This document shows, piece by piece, positions 25,241 through 34,271 of a stretch of 64,000 nucleotides of DNA. The DNA comes from Paraburkholderia edwinii (GTDB taxonomy: Bacteria; Pseudomonadota; Gammaproteobacteria; Burkholderiales; Burkholderiaceae), in NCBI RefSeq assembly GCF_019428685.1, contig NZ_CP080096.1, positions 1,302,001-1,366,000 on the forward strand. Direction: 5' to 3'. The notes below the pieces were generated by a model that worked only from the letters and a program-made list of their open reading frames with translations, searched no databases and had not been told where the DNA came from. Position 1 is the first letter of the stretch. Each line of letters begins with the position of its first letter. Both the position numbers and the translations under genes were made by a program.

Positions 25241-26704
25241 ATGTCGCTTTCCATATTTAGCAATATTCCCTCGCTGGTCGCACAAGAGAACCTGAACTCT
25301 TCGGGCAGCCTGCTTGACCAGTCGATCCAACGCCTGTCATCGGGTAAGCGTATCAACAGCGCGGCGGACGATCCGGCTGGCCTCGCAATTTCGACGACGC
25401 TGCAAACGCAGATCAACGGGCTGACTCAAGGCATCTCCAATGCAAACAGCGGCGTGTCGCTGGTGCAGACGGCCAGCACGGGTCTTCAGCAAATCGTGAA
25501 TGCGCTGCAGACGATCCGTTCGCTGGCCAACGAAGCGCAGGGCGGTACGGAGACGCCGGAAAACCAGGCATCCTCGCAAGCGGAAGTGGCGCAGGAGATC
25601 GATGAAGTCAACCGTATTGCTTCGCAAACGACGTTCAACGGTTTGAATCTGCTGACCGGGCAACTGGGCGTTATCAATGTGCAGGTCGGCGCGGACGACG
25701 GCCAGACGGTCGCGGTCAATCTGAGCCAGAGCGTCTCGGCTGGATCGCTCGGTGGTGGCCTCGCGGAGTCGGGTGCGATTCTCGGGACGGTATCGAATCT
25801 CAACCTGAACGCCGACGGCACGGTCAATACCAGCGGCAGCCCGGGTGCGATCAGTTCGATCAACATCGTCGCGAACGGCAACGGCGGCTTCACGTTCACG
25901 GACCAGAACGGCAACTCGATCTCGACGGCAGCATCGGCCTCGCTGTTCACCACGACGACGACCAACGGCATTTCGTCGCTGTCGTTGAACAGCACCGGTG
26001 CACTGACGCCGACGAACGAGCTGACGTCGATCTCCGCTGCGGTTGCCGCAGGTTCGGGCGCCGCGAACGGCGCAGTGTTCGGCACGATTTCGGACATCGA
26101 CATCGACCCGGCGACGGGTCTGGACGCGACGGCGAATACGGAGAATGCGATCACGTCGATCACGGTCGAATCGAACGGCAACGGCGGCGTGAAGTTCGTC
26201 GATCAGAACAACAACCCGGTTCCGGCATCCGCAACGGCGGGCCTTTTCAACCTGACGACGACTGCCGGCGGCGGTGTGAGCGCCATCTCGTTTGCCGGCA
26301 CCGCGCCGACCAGCACGATCGGATCGACTGCAGTGGGCACGCAGCCGCAAAACAGCACGCTCGCGTCCGTCAACACGTTGAACACGCCGACGACGGTAGC
26401 CGATATCAACATCAGCTCCACGCTAGGCGCGAACAATGCGGTGCTGTCGATCGACAACGCGCTGGCCACCATCAACAACCTCCAGGCATCACTCGGGGCA
26501 GCGCAGACTCGCTTGACCGGGATCTCGCAATCGCAGCAGGACGAGTCGACCGACCTGTCAAGCGCGCAGTCGCAGATCACTGACGCCGACTTCGCGCAGG
26601 AAACGGCAAATCTGAGCAAGGCACAGGTGCTGCAGCAAGCCGGTATCTCGGTGCTCGCGCAAGCGAACTCGCAGCCGCAGCAAGTGCTGAAGCTTCTGCA
26701 ATAA
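25241..26704 (+). CDS. fliC: Flagellin
   Basis: A 487-residue flagellin, the filament subunit. The conserved N-terminal D0/D1 region (residues 1-150: NLNSSGSLLDQSIQRLSSGKRINSAADDPAGLAI begins this block) and the C-terminal region (about 395-487, ending QANSQPQQVLKLLQ) flank a variable centre. That centre contains two related halves, one starting GAILGTVSNLNLNADG and one GAVFGTISDIDIDPATG, each with NGNGG-FxDQN and a LFxxTTT segment, so it arose by internal duplication. GGAG lies 8 nt before the ATG and a sigma-28-like promoter lies further upstream. The rest of the flagellar regulon is not here except fliD. Confidence 0.95.
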   Translation: MSLSIFSNIPSLVAQENLNSSGSLLDQSIQRLSSGKRINSAADDPAGLAISTTLQTQINGLTQGISNANSGVSLVQTASTGLQQIVNALQTIRSLANEAQGGTETPENQASSQAEVAQEIDEVNRIASQTTFNGLNLLTGQLGVINVQVGADDGQTVAVNLSQSVSAGSLGGGLAESGAILGTVSNLNLNADGTVNTSGSPGAISSINIVANGNGGFTFTDQNGNSISTAASASLFTTTTTNGISSLSLNSTGALTPTNELTSISAAVAAGSGAANGAVFGTISDIDIDPATGLDATANTENAITSITVESNGNGGVKFVDQNNNPVPASATAGLFNLTTTAGGGVSAISFAGTAPTSTIGSTAVGTQPQNSTLASVNTLNTPTTVADINISSTLGANNAVLSIDNALATINNLQASLGAAQTRLTGISQSQQDESTDLSSAQSQITDADFAQETANLSKAQVLQQAGISVLAQANSQPQQVLKLLQ

Positions 26705-26713
26705 GCGTCGCGC

Positions 26714-26737
26714 CTCCAGCAGAACGACGAACTGGAG
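26714..26737 (+). terminator. Possible terminator hairpin after fliC
   Basis: A perfect 6-bp stem CTCCAG/CTGGAG with a 12-nt loop begins 10 nt after the fliC stop. The following T-run is weak (GCGGCTTTTA), so termination would be partial. Confidence 0.35.
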
Positions 26738-26897
26738 AAAGCGGCTTTTAGTGAGTAGCACGCAGTAACGTGCGCGGGTGAGCCGGCAATCGATGCAGTC
26801 AGGCTCATCCGCGAAACGTGGACAGCATAAGCAGTACGACGTCCTAAACCCCGAATGCGGGAGTGAGCGGCCTGACGCGCCGCATGGAGCTTTTCAA

Positions 26898-28469
26898 ATG
26901 TCGACTACACCCGTTTCCTCGGCGGCGGCCGCCGCGGCCGCCAAGGCGGCTTCCGCGGTTCAGCAGGCCGCCCAATCGCTGATATCCGAATCGACCGGCA
27001 GTACACTCGATGTGAACTCGCTCGTGTCGGCGCTTGTGCAAGATAGAGTCGCGGGTCAGAACTCTGAGTTGACCACGCAGGCAGGGATAGACAAAAGCGA
27101 TATCGCCGGGCTCGCCTCGCTGTCCGGTGCGCTGGGCAGCCTCCAGGCGGCATTGAGCCCGTTCCTGAGCGGCGATGCGCTTGCATCGTTCTCCGCGACG
27201 TTAAGCGGCGATGGCATTACGGCGAAAGCCGGCCAGGGCGCAGTGGCGCAGACCTTTCCGCTCGACGTGACGCAAGTTGCGCAGTCGCAAATTCTCACGT
27301 CGCAGCCATTCAACAGCACCGACGCTGCCGCGATGGGCACAGGCACAGTCAGTATTTCGCTGGGCAGCGGGTCGAGCGCGAAGTCGTTTCAGATCAGTGT
27401 CGACTCGTCGGACGACAGCCTGCAGGACATCGCCAACGCGATCAACACGGCATCGGACAACCCGGGCATCAAGGCAAGCATCATCCAGGGCGCGAACGGC
27501 CCGTCGCTGAGCCTGCAATCGACTGCAACGGGCGCGGCGAACACCATCAACGTCAGCGTGAACCAGTCGAGTCCCACCGCGCTTTCACAGCTCGATGTGA
27601 CGTCGGGCACCAGCACGGACCCGGGCCCTCCCGTCGGCGCGTCGACGATTGCGACGGGCGGCAGCGTCTGGACACAAACGCAGGACGCGCAGGATGCGCG
27701 GCTGACTGTTGATGGCCAGCTCGTGACGAACGCGAACAACACGATTCCCGGTGCGATTCCGGGCGTGACGTTGACGCTCGATCCGAACAACCCGAAGACG
27801 ATCGGTGCGCAGAACCTGACGGTCGCGCCCGACGAAAGCTCGGTTGAAGGCGACCTCTCTTCGTTCGTGTCGGCGTATAACGCCGTCATCGATCAGCTGA
27901 ACTCGCTTGCGGCGCCGGGCACCGCAGGCGTGCAGGGCAGTGGCGGCCCGCTGCTCGGCGACCAGATGATCGACCAGCTGGGCGCGGCGCTCGGCGGCAT
28001 CGTGGGCGACAAGGTATCGAGCGGCGGCTTGTCCAGCACGCTCGCCGAGCTTGGCATCAATTTCCAGGCCGATACAGGCGGTGAGCCGTTCGCGCAGCTC
28101 GAGATCGGTAACAACGAGTCCGGTCAGTCGCTCGACGATGTGGTGTCGAACGACCCGGCGCTTCTCAGCGCGCTCTTCAACGATACGAATGGCCTCGCGC
28201 AGCAGCTCGACTCGATGGTGGCGACGTATACGGATCCGGCTAAAGGTCTCATTACGAAGCGCACGACTGACCTGACCGACGATATTGCCAGCCTCGCGAA
28301 ACAGCAGGACGTTCTCGACGACTTCGCGAAACAGCTGACATCGCAGTTCAACGACCAGTTCACCGCGCTAAACACGATCATGTCGCAGGCGCAATCGAAC
28401 CAGAGGTTTCTGACGCAGCTGTTCGGCGGCAGCAATAGTAATGGCGCGCTGGCGCAGAACAGTACGTAA
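26898..28469 (+). CDS. fliD: Flagellar filament capping protein
   Basis: A 523-residue FliD (HAP2) homologue, which caps the growing filament and assists flagellin folding outside the cell. The N-terminal FliD_N domain contains LDVNSLVSALVQDRVAGQNSEL and the C-terminal domain ends with a long coiled-coil (LTDDIASLAKQQDVLDDFAKQL). An Ala-rich leader of about 25 residues is longer than usual. The start ATG at 26898 follows a GGAG site; the longer open frame has no support. It lies 193 bp after fliC and is followed by a strong terminator. Confidence 0.92.
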   Translation: MSTTPVSSAAAAAAAKAASAVQQAAQSLISESTGSTLDVNSLVSALVQDRVAGQNSELTTQAGIDKSDIAGLASLSGALGSLQAALSPFLSGDALASFSATLSGDGITAKAGQGAVAQTFPLDVTQVAQSQILTSQPFNSTDAAAMGTGTVSISLGSGSSAKSFQISVDSSDDSLQDIANAINTASDNPGIKASIIQGANGPSLSLQSTATGAANTINVSVNQSSPTALSQLDVTSGTSTDPGPPVGASTIATGGSVWTQTQDAQDARLTVDGQLVTNANNTIPGAIPGVTLTLDPNNPKTIGAQNLTVAPDESSVEGDLSSFVSAYNAVIDQLNSLAAPGTAGVQGSGGPLLGDQMIDQLGAALGGIVGDKVSSGGLSSTLAELGINFQADTGGEPFAQLEIGNNESGQSLDDVVSNDPALLSALFNDTNGLAQQLDSMVATYTDPAKGLITKRTTDLTDDIASLAKQQDVLDDFAKQLTSQFNDQFTALNTIMSQAQSNQRFLTQLFGGSNSNGALAQNST

Positions 28470-28473
28470 GCGC

Positions 28474-28514
28474 AGCGGCGGCTCACAAGATTGAGGGACG
28501 CGCCGCCGCTTTTT
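28474..28514 (+). terminator. Rho-independent terminator after fliD
   Basis: A perfect 9-bp GC stem (AGCGGCGGC at 28474-28482 with GCCGCCGCT at 28502-28510) followed at once by a run of T. It starts 5 bp after the fliD stop. Copies of a GCGGCGC unit spaced about 14 bp follow at 28515-28556. Confidence 0.75.
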
Positions 28515-28552
28515 GCGGCGCTGTCTTTGCGGCGCGGTCTATTGCGGCGCGT

Positions 28553-29038
28553 CTATTGTGCGGCCCATGCCCACGTCGAAATCAGCCACTTCTCTTCGAC
28601 CTTTTCGAGTGTCGCGGTAATCGTGCCGCGAATCCGCGCTGGCTTGCCATGCTGTTTGAAACGGTAGACGGCGGGCACCACGATATAAGCGTGGTCGTCG
28701 ATCACTTCGATATCGCGCGCCTTGAGCAACTGCATCGAGAAATCGCTGATGCCGTTCTGCTCGGAGTCGGCCGCATACGCCTTCGCCCATGTGCCGATCG
28801 CCTGCTCGGGCGCGCCCGTGAACACGAACGGCGCGAGATCGTCGACGAGCACGACCGACGGCGCGAAGTTTTCCGCAAGCTTGGCCGGGTCGATATTCTG
28901 GTTCGCTTCGTCGATCGTTTGCTGCATGCGCTTGAGCACGTCCGACTGATCCGACGCGAAAGCGGAGCCGATGGACAACGACACCGTGGCGACGAACGCG
29001 CCTAGAAACAAACCGGCGACGAGGAATTTTCGCAGCAT
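28553..29038 (-). CDS. Secreted NTF2-like (DUF4440/SgcJ-type) protein
   Basis: A 161-residue protein with a classic signal peptide (MLRKFLVAGLFLGAFVATVS, cleavage likely after SAFA) followed by an NTF2-like fold domain: a helical start (LKRMQQTIDEANQ) and a curved beta sheet ending EKWLISTWAWAAQ. The group includes SgcJ/EcaC and calcium/calmodulin-kinase-association-like domains and has no single function. The AGGAAGGAAAC site before the ATG is strong. Expected in the periplasm. It converges on the fliD terminator. Confidence 0.8.
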   Translation of the reverse strand: MLRKFLVAGLFLGAFVATVSLSIGSAFASDQSDVLKRMQQTIDEANQNIDPAKLAENFAPSVVLVDDLAPFVFTGAPEQAIGTWAKAYAADSEQNGISDFSMQLLKARDIEVIDDHAYIVVPAVYRFKQHGKPARIRGTITATLEKVEEKWLISTWAWAAQ

Positions 29039-29195
29039 CGTAGTTTCCTTCCTGTTATGAACGATGCTGCATGATGGCCTGTCTTCGCGCTTTCAAGGCG
29101 AGGCGCATGCGAAGCCATATCGCGCCGGCGCGAATCGTTCGCGTGCGGGCGCTAAAGACGCATTGGCCGATTCGTCTTCGTCGCTAAAGACGCAT

Positions 29196-30251
29196 TCAAG
29201 CTTCCTTGACAGGAACCGGCCGTGTCAGCAGGTCCACGTAAAAATCATAGAAGCGTGAGTTGTCGAAGCGCTTGACTACGGTTGCCGGTTGCAGCCCGGG
29301 GCGGGGCTCGCGGTAACCGACAGAACGCCCGTCGTCGGCGCCGAAGCTCGAGTCCACGTCGATCCAGCGTTGAACCGTTTCCGTCGCGAACGTCGGGTCC
29401 ACAAGATACGCGAGTGTCAACGTATCCCAGATACTTGTCGTGTAGTCCGGATTGATTTCGAAGCCATCGTTCCCATCGGATACATAGCCGTTCAATTGCC
29501 TGAACAGGCGCGTGACGATCGTTTGTTTGTTCGGATCATGTGCGACGCGATCATAGACGCGCTTGTCCATCTTGACGGTATCTGTCGCGTCGAGAGGAAT
29601 CACGACGTGGCGGGTCGGCAACCGCAGTACCTCTTGCGCCGCTTGCGGATCGAACCACCAGTTGAATTCGGCGGTTGCTGTCGTATTTCCGGGTACGTCG
29701 ATCGCGCCGCCCATATAAATAATCTGCCTGATCAGCGACGCGATTTGCGGGTGTTGACGAGCCGCAAGCGCGAGGTTGGTCAGCGGCCCGACCGCGAGGA
29801 TCGTTACCTGCCCAGGATATTGGCGAACAGAGTCGACGATGAAATCAACCGCGCTTCTGCTTTGCACGTTGGCGTGAACCGCGAATCCATCGGGCGGTGC
29901 GATAAGGTCGCGATCCGACCCAGGCTGAGCCGATGCCCACGCGCCAAGGTATCCGTCGCCGCCGGGATAGTGTTGCCGCTCTTTCTGGATCGTCGCGAGG
30001 TTGCGAGACAGGGGCAAGTTCGCGCCGGCGTACACGCCGACGCGAGCCGCCATGCCGAGGCGTTCGACTGACTTTAACGCGTCAGCCACGCCTTGCCTGA
30101 GCCAATGGTTGCCTGACACGACGGTGATACCCAGCAGATCGATCGTGCCCTCGGCTTCCAGCTGACACGCCATCGCACCCAGTTGTCCGTCGTCGCCCAA
30201 CGTGGTGTAGTCGCTATCGATAATGACTTTCGGGATCGGATCTGTTTGCAT
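29196..30251 (-). CDS. Inosine-uridine-type nucleoside hydrolase
   Basis: A 351-residue nucleoside N-ribohydrolase homologue that would split ribonucleosides into base and ribose. The calcium-binding N-terminal motif is IIDSDYTTLGDD (Asp12, Asp14, Asp20, Asp21), with the same spacing as the DTDxGxDxDD variant of the family. VGPLTNLALA and AEFNWWFDPQAA (the NxxxDxxA region) are conserved family motifs. The ATG at 30251 is used rather than the TTG at 30299. No signal peptide. A 15-bp direct repeat (29150-29164 and 29182-29196) touches its 3' end. Substrate preference cannot be read from sequence. Confidence 0.87.
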   Translation of the reverse strand: MQTDPIPKVIIDSDYTTLGDDGQLGAMACQLEAEGTIDLLGITVVSGNHWLRQGVADALKSVERLGMAARVGVYAGANLPLSRNLATIQKERQHYPGGDGYLGAWASAQPGSDRDLIAPPDGFAVHANVQSRSAVDFIVDSVRQYPGQVTILAVGPLTNLALAARQHPQIASLIRQIIYMGGAIDVPGNTTATAEFNWWFDPQAAQEVLRLPTRHVVIPLDATDTVKMDKRVYDRVAHDPNKQTIVTRLFRQLNGYVSDGNDGFEINPDYTTSIWDTLTLAYLVDPTFATETVQRWIDVDSSFGADDGRSVGYREPRPGLQPATVVKRFDNSRFYDFYVDLLTRPVPVKEA

Positions 30252-30311
30252 GGGGTCGCATAGCGAATGTAGAAGCTGCCGTCGAACGTCGACCGTCAAA
30301 CGTCGACCGCT

Positions 30312-31307
30312 TCAGGACGCTAGCACGCAGTTATCGAGCCCCGCCTTGAAGACATCGATGGGCAGCTGTTTGCCGATGAACACAATCTTTGTCTCACGCG
30401 TTTCGCCTGCCATCCAGCGCTTGCCGACATCGGTGCCGAAAATCATGTGCACGCCCTGAAACACGGTTCGCCGGTCCACGCCCGCAATGTGCAATACGCC
30501 CTTGTATCGGAGCATCGACGCGCCGTAAAGGTTCACCACCGCGCCGAAGAAATCCTCGAGCTTGTCCATATCGAACGGTCTGGTATTGCGGTAGACAAAC
30601 GAGGTCACGTCGTCGTCATGCTCATGCGACACATCGTCGAGAAAATCGGGCTCGATTTCGATGATCGCATTGAGGTTGAAGCTGCGGATGTCGAGCAGCT
30701 CCGACAGGTCCGTGGCGCCGAAATGCACCGGCCTGATCGGCGCGCGCGGATTCATGCGGCGCAACCGGCGCATCAGTTTCCCGGTCTGCTCCTCACCTGC
30801 GAGGTCGGCCTTCGACACGAGGATCCGGTCGGCAAAGCCAACCTGCTCCTGCGCTTCGTGGTGCTCGTCGAGCTGGGCGCCGCCGTGGCAGGCGTCGACC
30901 ACCGTCACGATCGCATCGAGCAGATAGTTTTCCTGGACCGCATCGTCGACGAAAAAGGTTTGCGCGACGGGTGCGGGGTCCGCCAGTCCCGTCGTTTCGA
31001 TGATCACGCGGTCGAACTTCAGCTCGCCCGCCGCGCGCCTTTGCGCGAGCGTCGAGAGAATCCGCACGAGATCGCCGCGCACCGTGCAGCAGATGCACCC
31101 GTTATTCATCTCGACGATCTGCTCGTTGCCGTCCTGGACCAGCAGTTCGTTGTCGATGCCCGCCTCGCCGAATTCATTCTCGATCACGGCGATGCGGCTG
31201 CCGTGATGTTCGCCGAGGATGCGGTTCAGCAGCGTGGTTTTTCCCGCACCGAGGAAGCCGGTCAGGATGGTGGTCGGAATCAGCGTCGGCTCGGCCGGCG
31301 TGGACAT
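30312..31307 (-). CDS. CobW/YjiA-type G3E GTPase metallochaperone
   Basis: A 331-residue COG0523 GTPase. Walker A GFLGAGKTT (from residue 17), the metal-binding NGCICC motif (Cys71, Cys73, Cys74), the G3 region ETTGLADP and the base-recognition motif SKADL are all present; the C-terminal CobW_C domain contains a His/Asp patch (VSHEHDDD). These proteins deliver zinc or cobalt to client enzymes. It is divergent from a cobalamin riboswitch and TonB receptor, so a role in cobalt or cobalamin use is plausible, but the riboswitch itself is on the opposite strand. GGAGAA site before the ATG. Confidence 0.88.
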   Translation of the reverse strand: MSTPAEPTLIPTTILTGFLGAGKTTLLNRILGEHHGSRIAVIENEFGEAGIDNELLVQDGNEQIVEMNNGCICCTVRGDLVRILSTLAQRRAAGELKFDRVIIETTGLADPAPVAQTFFVDDAVQENYLLDAIVTVVDACHGGAQLDEHHEAQEQVGFADRILVSKADLAGEEQTGKLMRRLRRMNPRAPIRPVHFGATDLSELLDIRSFNLNAIIEIEPDFLDDVSHEHDDDVTSFVYRNTRPFDMDKLEDFFGAVVNLYGASMLRYKGVLHIAGVDRRTVFQGVHMIFGTDVGKRWMAGETRETKIVFIGKQLPIDVFKAGLDNCVLAS

Positions 31308-31457
31308 GGCGTTCTCCAGAAAAACTGAAACGTTCGACTACGGGAAGCCTGCGATGAGCAGACGGCGAAACGCTTCGCAGCAAAGCGCCGACAGTGCAGC
31401 GTGCACGAAGAGGAAGACAGTCTGAATGTTATAATATATCATTTCCAGCTTGCATCG

Positions 31458-31676
31458 ATCTTGCCGGTTCCTGTACGGCGAGACGAAGCCGTAATGGTCC
31501 GGCCGGTAGGCGGCCGGTCGCGCATACCGCGATGCGAGTACAGATACGAGTACAATCGCCGCTGCAAAACCCGGAAGCTGGTGTGAATCCAGCGCGGTCG
31601 CGCCACTGTGATCGGTTCGTCGAGGTTGTCGTTGTGTTGCGGTTTCCTCTACGTGCCGAAAGTCAGACCTGGGCTT
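31458..31676 (+). promoter_or_regulatory. Cobalamin (B12) riboswitch
   Basis: The conserved core is clear: GGAAGCTGGTGTGAATCC (from 31573), then CGGTCGCGCCACTGTGA and a 3' AAAGTCAGACCTG that corresponds to the B12 box. The 5' part (GCCGGTTCCTGTACGG region) is less certain, so boundaries are approximate. It is on the plus strand ahead of the TonB receptor gene, which is 318 bp downstream, and should lower expression when cobalamin is abundant. Core seen directly; ligand from family knowledge. Confidence 0.8.
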
Positions 31677-31993
31677 TGCTTTCTTTCCCTGTTTCTTTTT
31701 CTGGGGCGCGAAACCCCTGGAGATGTCGACATGACCGCACTCATCTGCATCGCGCGGATTTCCTTTCCGCTCTGCTCGCCCCCTTGCCGTTCACGCCATT
31801 GCAACACGCCTGGACTGACTTCCTAGCGCGTAATCGGGCGTCGTCTGCCTGACACCGTCAGGCGTTCACGCGATCACCGGACCAAGGACTGTCCCGCTCG
31901 AGTCGATTCCATTCGGCTCGAGCGGGTTCGCTCGACCTTGCGTCGGCGTACGACGACGGTCCACGAAAACAACAAGATCTGACAGACCCGAGA
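31677..31993. other. Long leader between riboswitch and TonB receptor gene
   Basis: A 317-bp stretch with several hairpin-forming repeats: GGGG/CCCC around 31703, a 7-bp perfect stem GCCTGAC/GTCAGGC at 31847-31863, and a 10-bp perfect stem CCCGCTCGAG/CTCGAGCGGG at 31893-31926. None is followed by a T-run, so they are more likely part of riboswitch readout or mRNA structure. A 31-codon frame lies inside it (31731-31826). Confidence 0.5.
31731..31826 (+). CDS. Possible 31-residue leader peptide
   Basis: A short frame beginning MTALICIARISFPLCSPP with a GGAG site 8 nt before its ATG, directly after the riboswitch. Cys- and Ser-rich, no known family. It could be a translated leader through which the riboswitch acts, or a chance frame. 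Confidence 0.3.
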   Translation: MTALICIARISFPLCSPPCRSRHCNTPGLTS

Positions 31994-34246
31994 ATGGACA
32001 TTTCAACTTCGTTTGCGCCTGTGAGCCGTTACGGGGCCCGAGGCCGTCGCCTGTGTGGCGGAGCGTTCGCATGCGCGTGGCTGCTTCACGCGTTGCCGGC
32101 CTTGGCCGATGGCGCCGCCGCTGCCGCGGATGCACAAAGCGGCGCGCAGGCCGCAACGGATACGAGCAATCGAACCCTGCCTGCCGTGCATATCGAGGCA
32201 ACTACGGACGCAACCACGAACGCAACCACGAGCAATGGCGCCGTTGCAGGTAACCTCAGCACGCCGATCGAGGCGGGCAGCCGGTTAGGCCTCTCGAGTC
32301 TCGATACGCCCGCGAGCGTCGAGGCCATCACCAGCGGACAGATTGAAGAGAAGGGCGACACGAACGTCACGCAAGCCGTGACGCGGGCCACCGGATTCGC
32401 AACCGATGCCGCGCCGGGCAATGGCGGCACATCGGTGTCGGTACGCGGCTTCAGCGGCCCGGAATCGATCACGACGCTATACGATGGCGTGCGCATGTTC
32501 CCCGGCGCCGGCACGGTGACATTTCCGTTCGATACGTGGTCGGTCGATCGCATCGAGGTATTGCGCGGGCCGGCCTCGGTGCTGTACGGCGAGGGCGGCA
32601 TCGGCGGCGTTATCAACGTCGTGCCGAAGGCGCCGCTGCGCGACTATGCGACGACCATTCAGCTCGGCGCCGGGTCTTACGGCGAAAAGCGCGCCGCACT
32701 CGATACCACCGGCGCGCTCGGTCCGATGCTGTCCTATCGCTTCTATGTCAGCGACGATCGCTCGAACGGCTGGGTGCCGCGCGGCAACACGCACACCACC
32801 GCGGTTGGCGGATCGCTGCGGCTCGACGTGAACCCGGACCTGTGGTTTTCGCTCGACTACGATTACGGCCGGCAGGAGCCGGCGCGCTATTTCGGCGTGC
32901 CCGTTGTGAACGGGCAGCTGAATCCCGCGCTGCGTTTCCAGAACTACAACGTCGCCGATGCGGCCATCTCGTACTACGATCAGTGGACCCGCCTGAATAC
33001 GACGTGGCGCGCCGCGCCCGGCATCACGCTGCACAACCAGCTGTACTACCTGCTGACGAACCGTCACTGGCACGACAGTGAAAGCTATATGCTGCAGCCG
33101 GACGGCAACGTGCTGCGCAGCGACTACATCGAGATCCTGCATCACGAGAAGCAGGTCGGCGATACGCTCGATGCGACATTCGACGGGCACCTGTTCGGAC
33201 ATCAGAACCGCGCGGTGGTCGGCGCGGACTTCAATGTGATTTCGTTTCTCGACACGAGCAACTCGCCGTTCGACGGCTCGTCGATCGTGCCCGCGTTCAA
33301 CTTCGATCCGGGCGTGTTTATGAGCCCCGATCCGACTGTGCCCGCGTTCCGCACGATCACGCATCAGGCGTCGCTGTTCGCCGAAGACCGTCTCGAACTG
33401 ACGGACCGGCTCGCCTGGGTGAGCGGGCTGCGCTACGACCACATCGATTTTCATCGCGACACCTTCGCGACCGCGACCACCGCCGCGTCGTCGTTCGACA
33501 AGACGTTCGCGCATACGGGCTGGCGCACGGGCCTCGTGTTCTCGTTGACGCCGGACCTCTCCGTGTACGCGCAGTACACGACCGGCACCGATGGCGTCGG
33601 CTCGCTGATTACGTTGTCGCAATCGAGCAGTGCGTTCACGCTCTCGACCGGCCAGCAGTGGGAAGCGGGCATCAAGCAGCAACTGCTCGGCGGCCGCGCA
33701 TCGTGGACGCTCGCGTTCTATCAGATCGTCAAGCGCGATCTGTTGAGCACCGATCCGGCCAATCCGGACCTCAGCGAACAGGTCGGCAAGCAGTCGTCGC
33801 GCGGTGTCGAGTGGTCGGGGGCGTTGCAACTGGGCGGCGGCTGGTCGGTCGAGGCGAACGCAGCGCTGCTGCGCGCACGCTTCGACGACTTCAACGAGGA
33901 AGAGAACGGACAAAGCGTGTCGCGCGCGGGGAACGTGCCGTTCAATATTCCGGAGCAGACCGCGAACGTGTGGCTCGAGTGGGCGTTCGCTCCCGGATGG
34001 AAAGCGGGCGCCGGCGTGCAGTACGTGGGGCGGCGCTTCGGCGACAACGCCAACACGGTGCCGATTCCGTCCTACACGCTCGTCGATGCGTCCGCATCAT
34101 GGCGCGCGACGCGCAATCTGACGCTCGCGCTGTATCTGCGTAACCTGACCAACCGCGTTTATGCGGTAACGACGCAGAACGACGGCACCGAATGGCTGCT
34201 CGGCGCACCGCGATCGGGCTGGGTGACCGCGACGCTCAATTTCTGA
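31994..34246 (+). CDS. TonB-dependent outer-membrane receptor (siderophore/cobalamin type)
   Basis: A 750-residue TonB-dependent receptor with a signal peptide (cleavage likely after ALPALA, about residue 38), a plug domain (DTPASVEAITSGQIEEKG, VSVRGFSGPESITTLYDGVR, VDRIEVLRGPASVLYGEGGIGGVIN from its first part) and a beta-barrel ending in the required terminal Phe. By sequence it sits with TonB-dependent siderophore receptors (FhuA/FecA style). A cobalamin riboswitch upstream and BtuCDF-type ABC genes downstream suggest uptake of cobalamin or a related corrinoid. It is likely the first gene of the importer operon. Confidence 0.85.
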   Translation: MDISTSFAPVSRYGARGRRLCGGAFACAWLLHALPALADGAAAAADAQSGAQAATDTSNRTLPAVHIEATTDATTNATTSNGAVAGNLSTPIEAGSRLGLSSLDTPASVEAITSGQIEEKGDTNVTQAVTRATGFATDAAPGNGGTSVSVRGFSGPESITTLYDGVRMFPGAGTVTFPFDTWSVDRIEVLRGPASVLYGEGGIGGVINVVPKAPLRDYATTIQLGAGSYGEKRAALDTTGALGPMLSYRFYVSDDRSNGWVPRGNTHTTAVGGSLRLDVNPDLWFSLDYDYGRQEPARYFGVPVVNGQLNPALRFQNYNVADAAISYYDQWTRLNTTWRAAPGITLHNQLYYLLTNRHWHDSESYMLQPDGNVLRSDYIEILHHEKQVGDTLDATFDGHLFGHQNRAVVGADFNVISFLDTSNSPFDGSSIVPAFNFDPGVFMSPDPTVPAFRTITHQASLFAEDRLELTDRLAWVSGLRYDHIDFHRDTFATATTAASSFDKTFAHTGWRTGLVFSLTPDLSVYAQYTTGTDGVGSLITLSQSSSAFTLSTGQQWEAGIKQQLLGGRASWTLAFYQIVKRDLLSTDPANPDLSEQVGKQSSRGVEWSGALQLGGGWSVEANAALLRARFDDFNEEENGQSVSRAGNVPFNIPEQTANVWLEWAFAPGWKAGAGVQYVGRRFGDNANTVPIPSYTLVDASASWRATRNLTLALYLRNLTNRVYAVTTQNDGTEWLLGAPRSGWVTATLNF

Positions 34247-34271
34247 ACTTCATTCCCTGGGAAGCCGCCTG

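Noticed and set aside
28511..28556. Short GCGGCGC repeats after the fliD terminator
   Set aside because: Four imperfect units of about 14 bp in an intergenic stretch; likely slippage, no further signal.
29150..29196. 15-bp direct repeat CGCTAAAGACGCATT spaced 32 bp
   Set aside because: Located at the 3' end of the nucleoside hydrolase gene with no flanking mobile gene; probably a small local duplication, not an attachment site.
30312..31307. CobW-type gene as the direct target of the cobalamin riboswitch
   Set aside because: The riboswitch core reads on the plus strand, away from this minus-strand gene.
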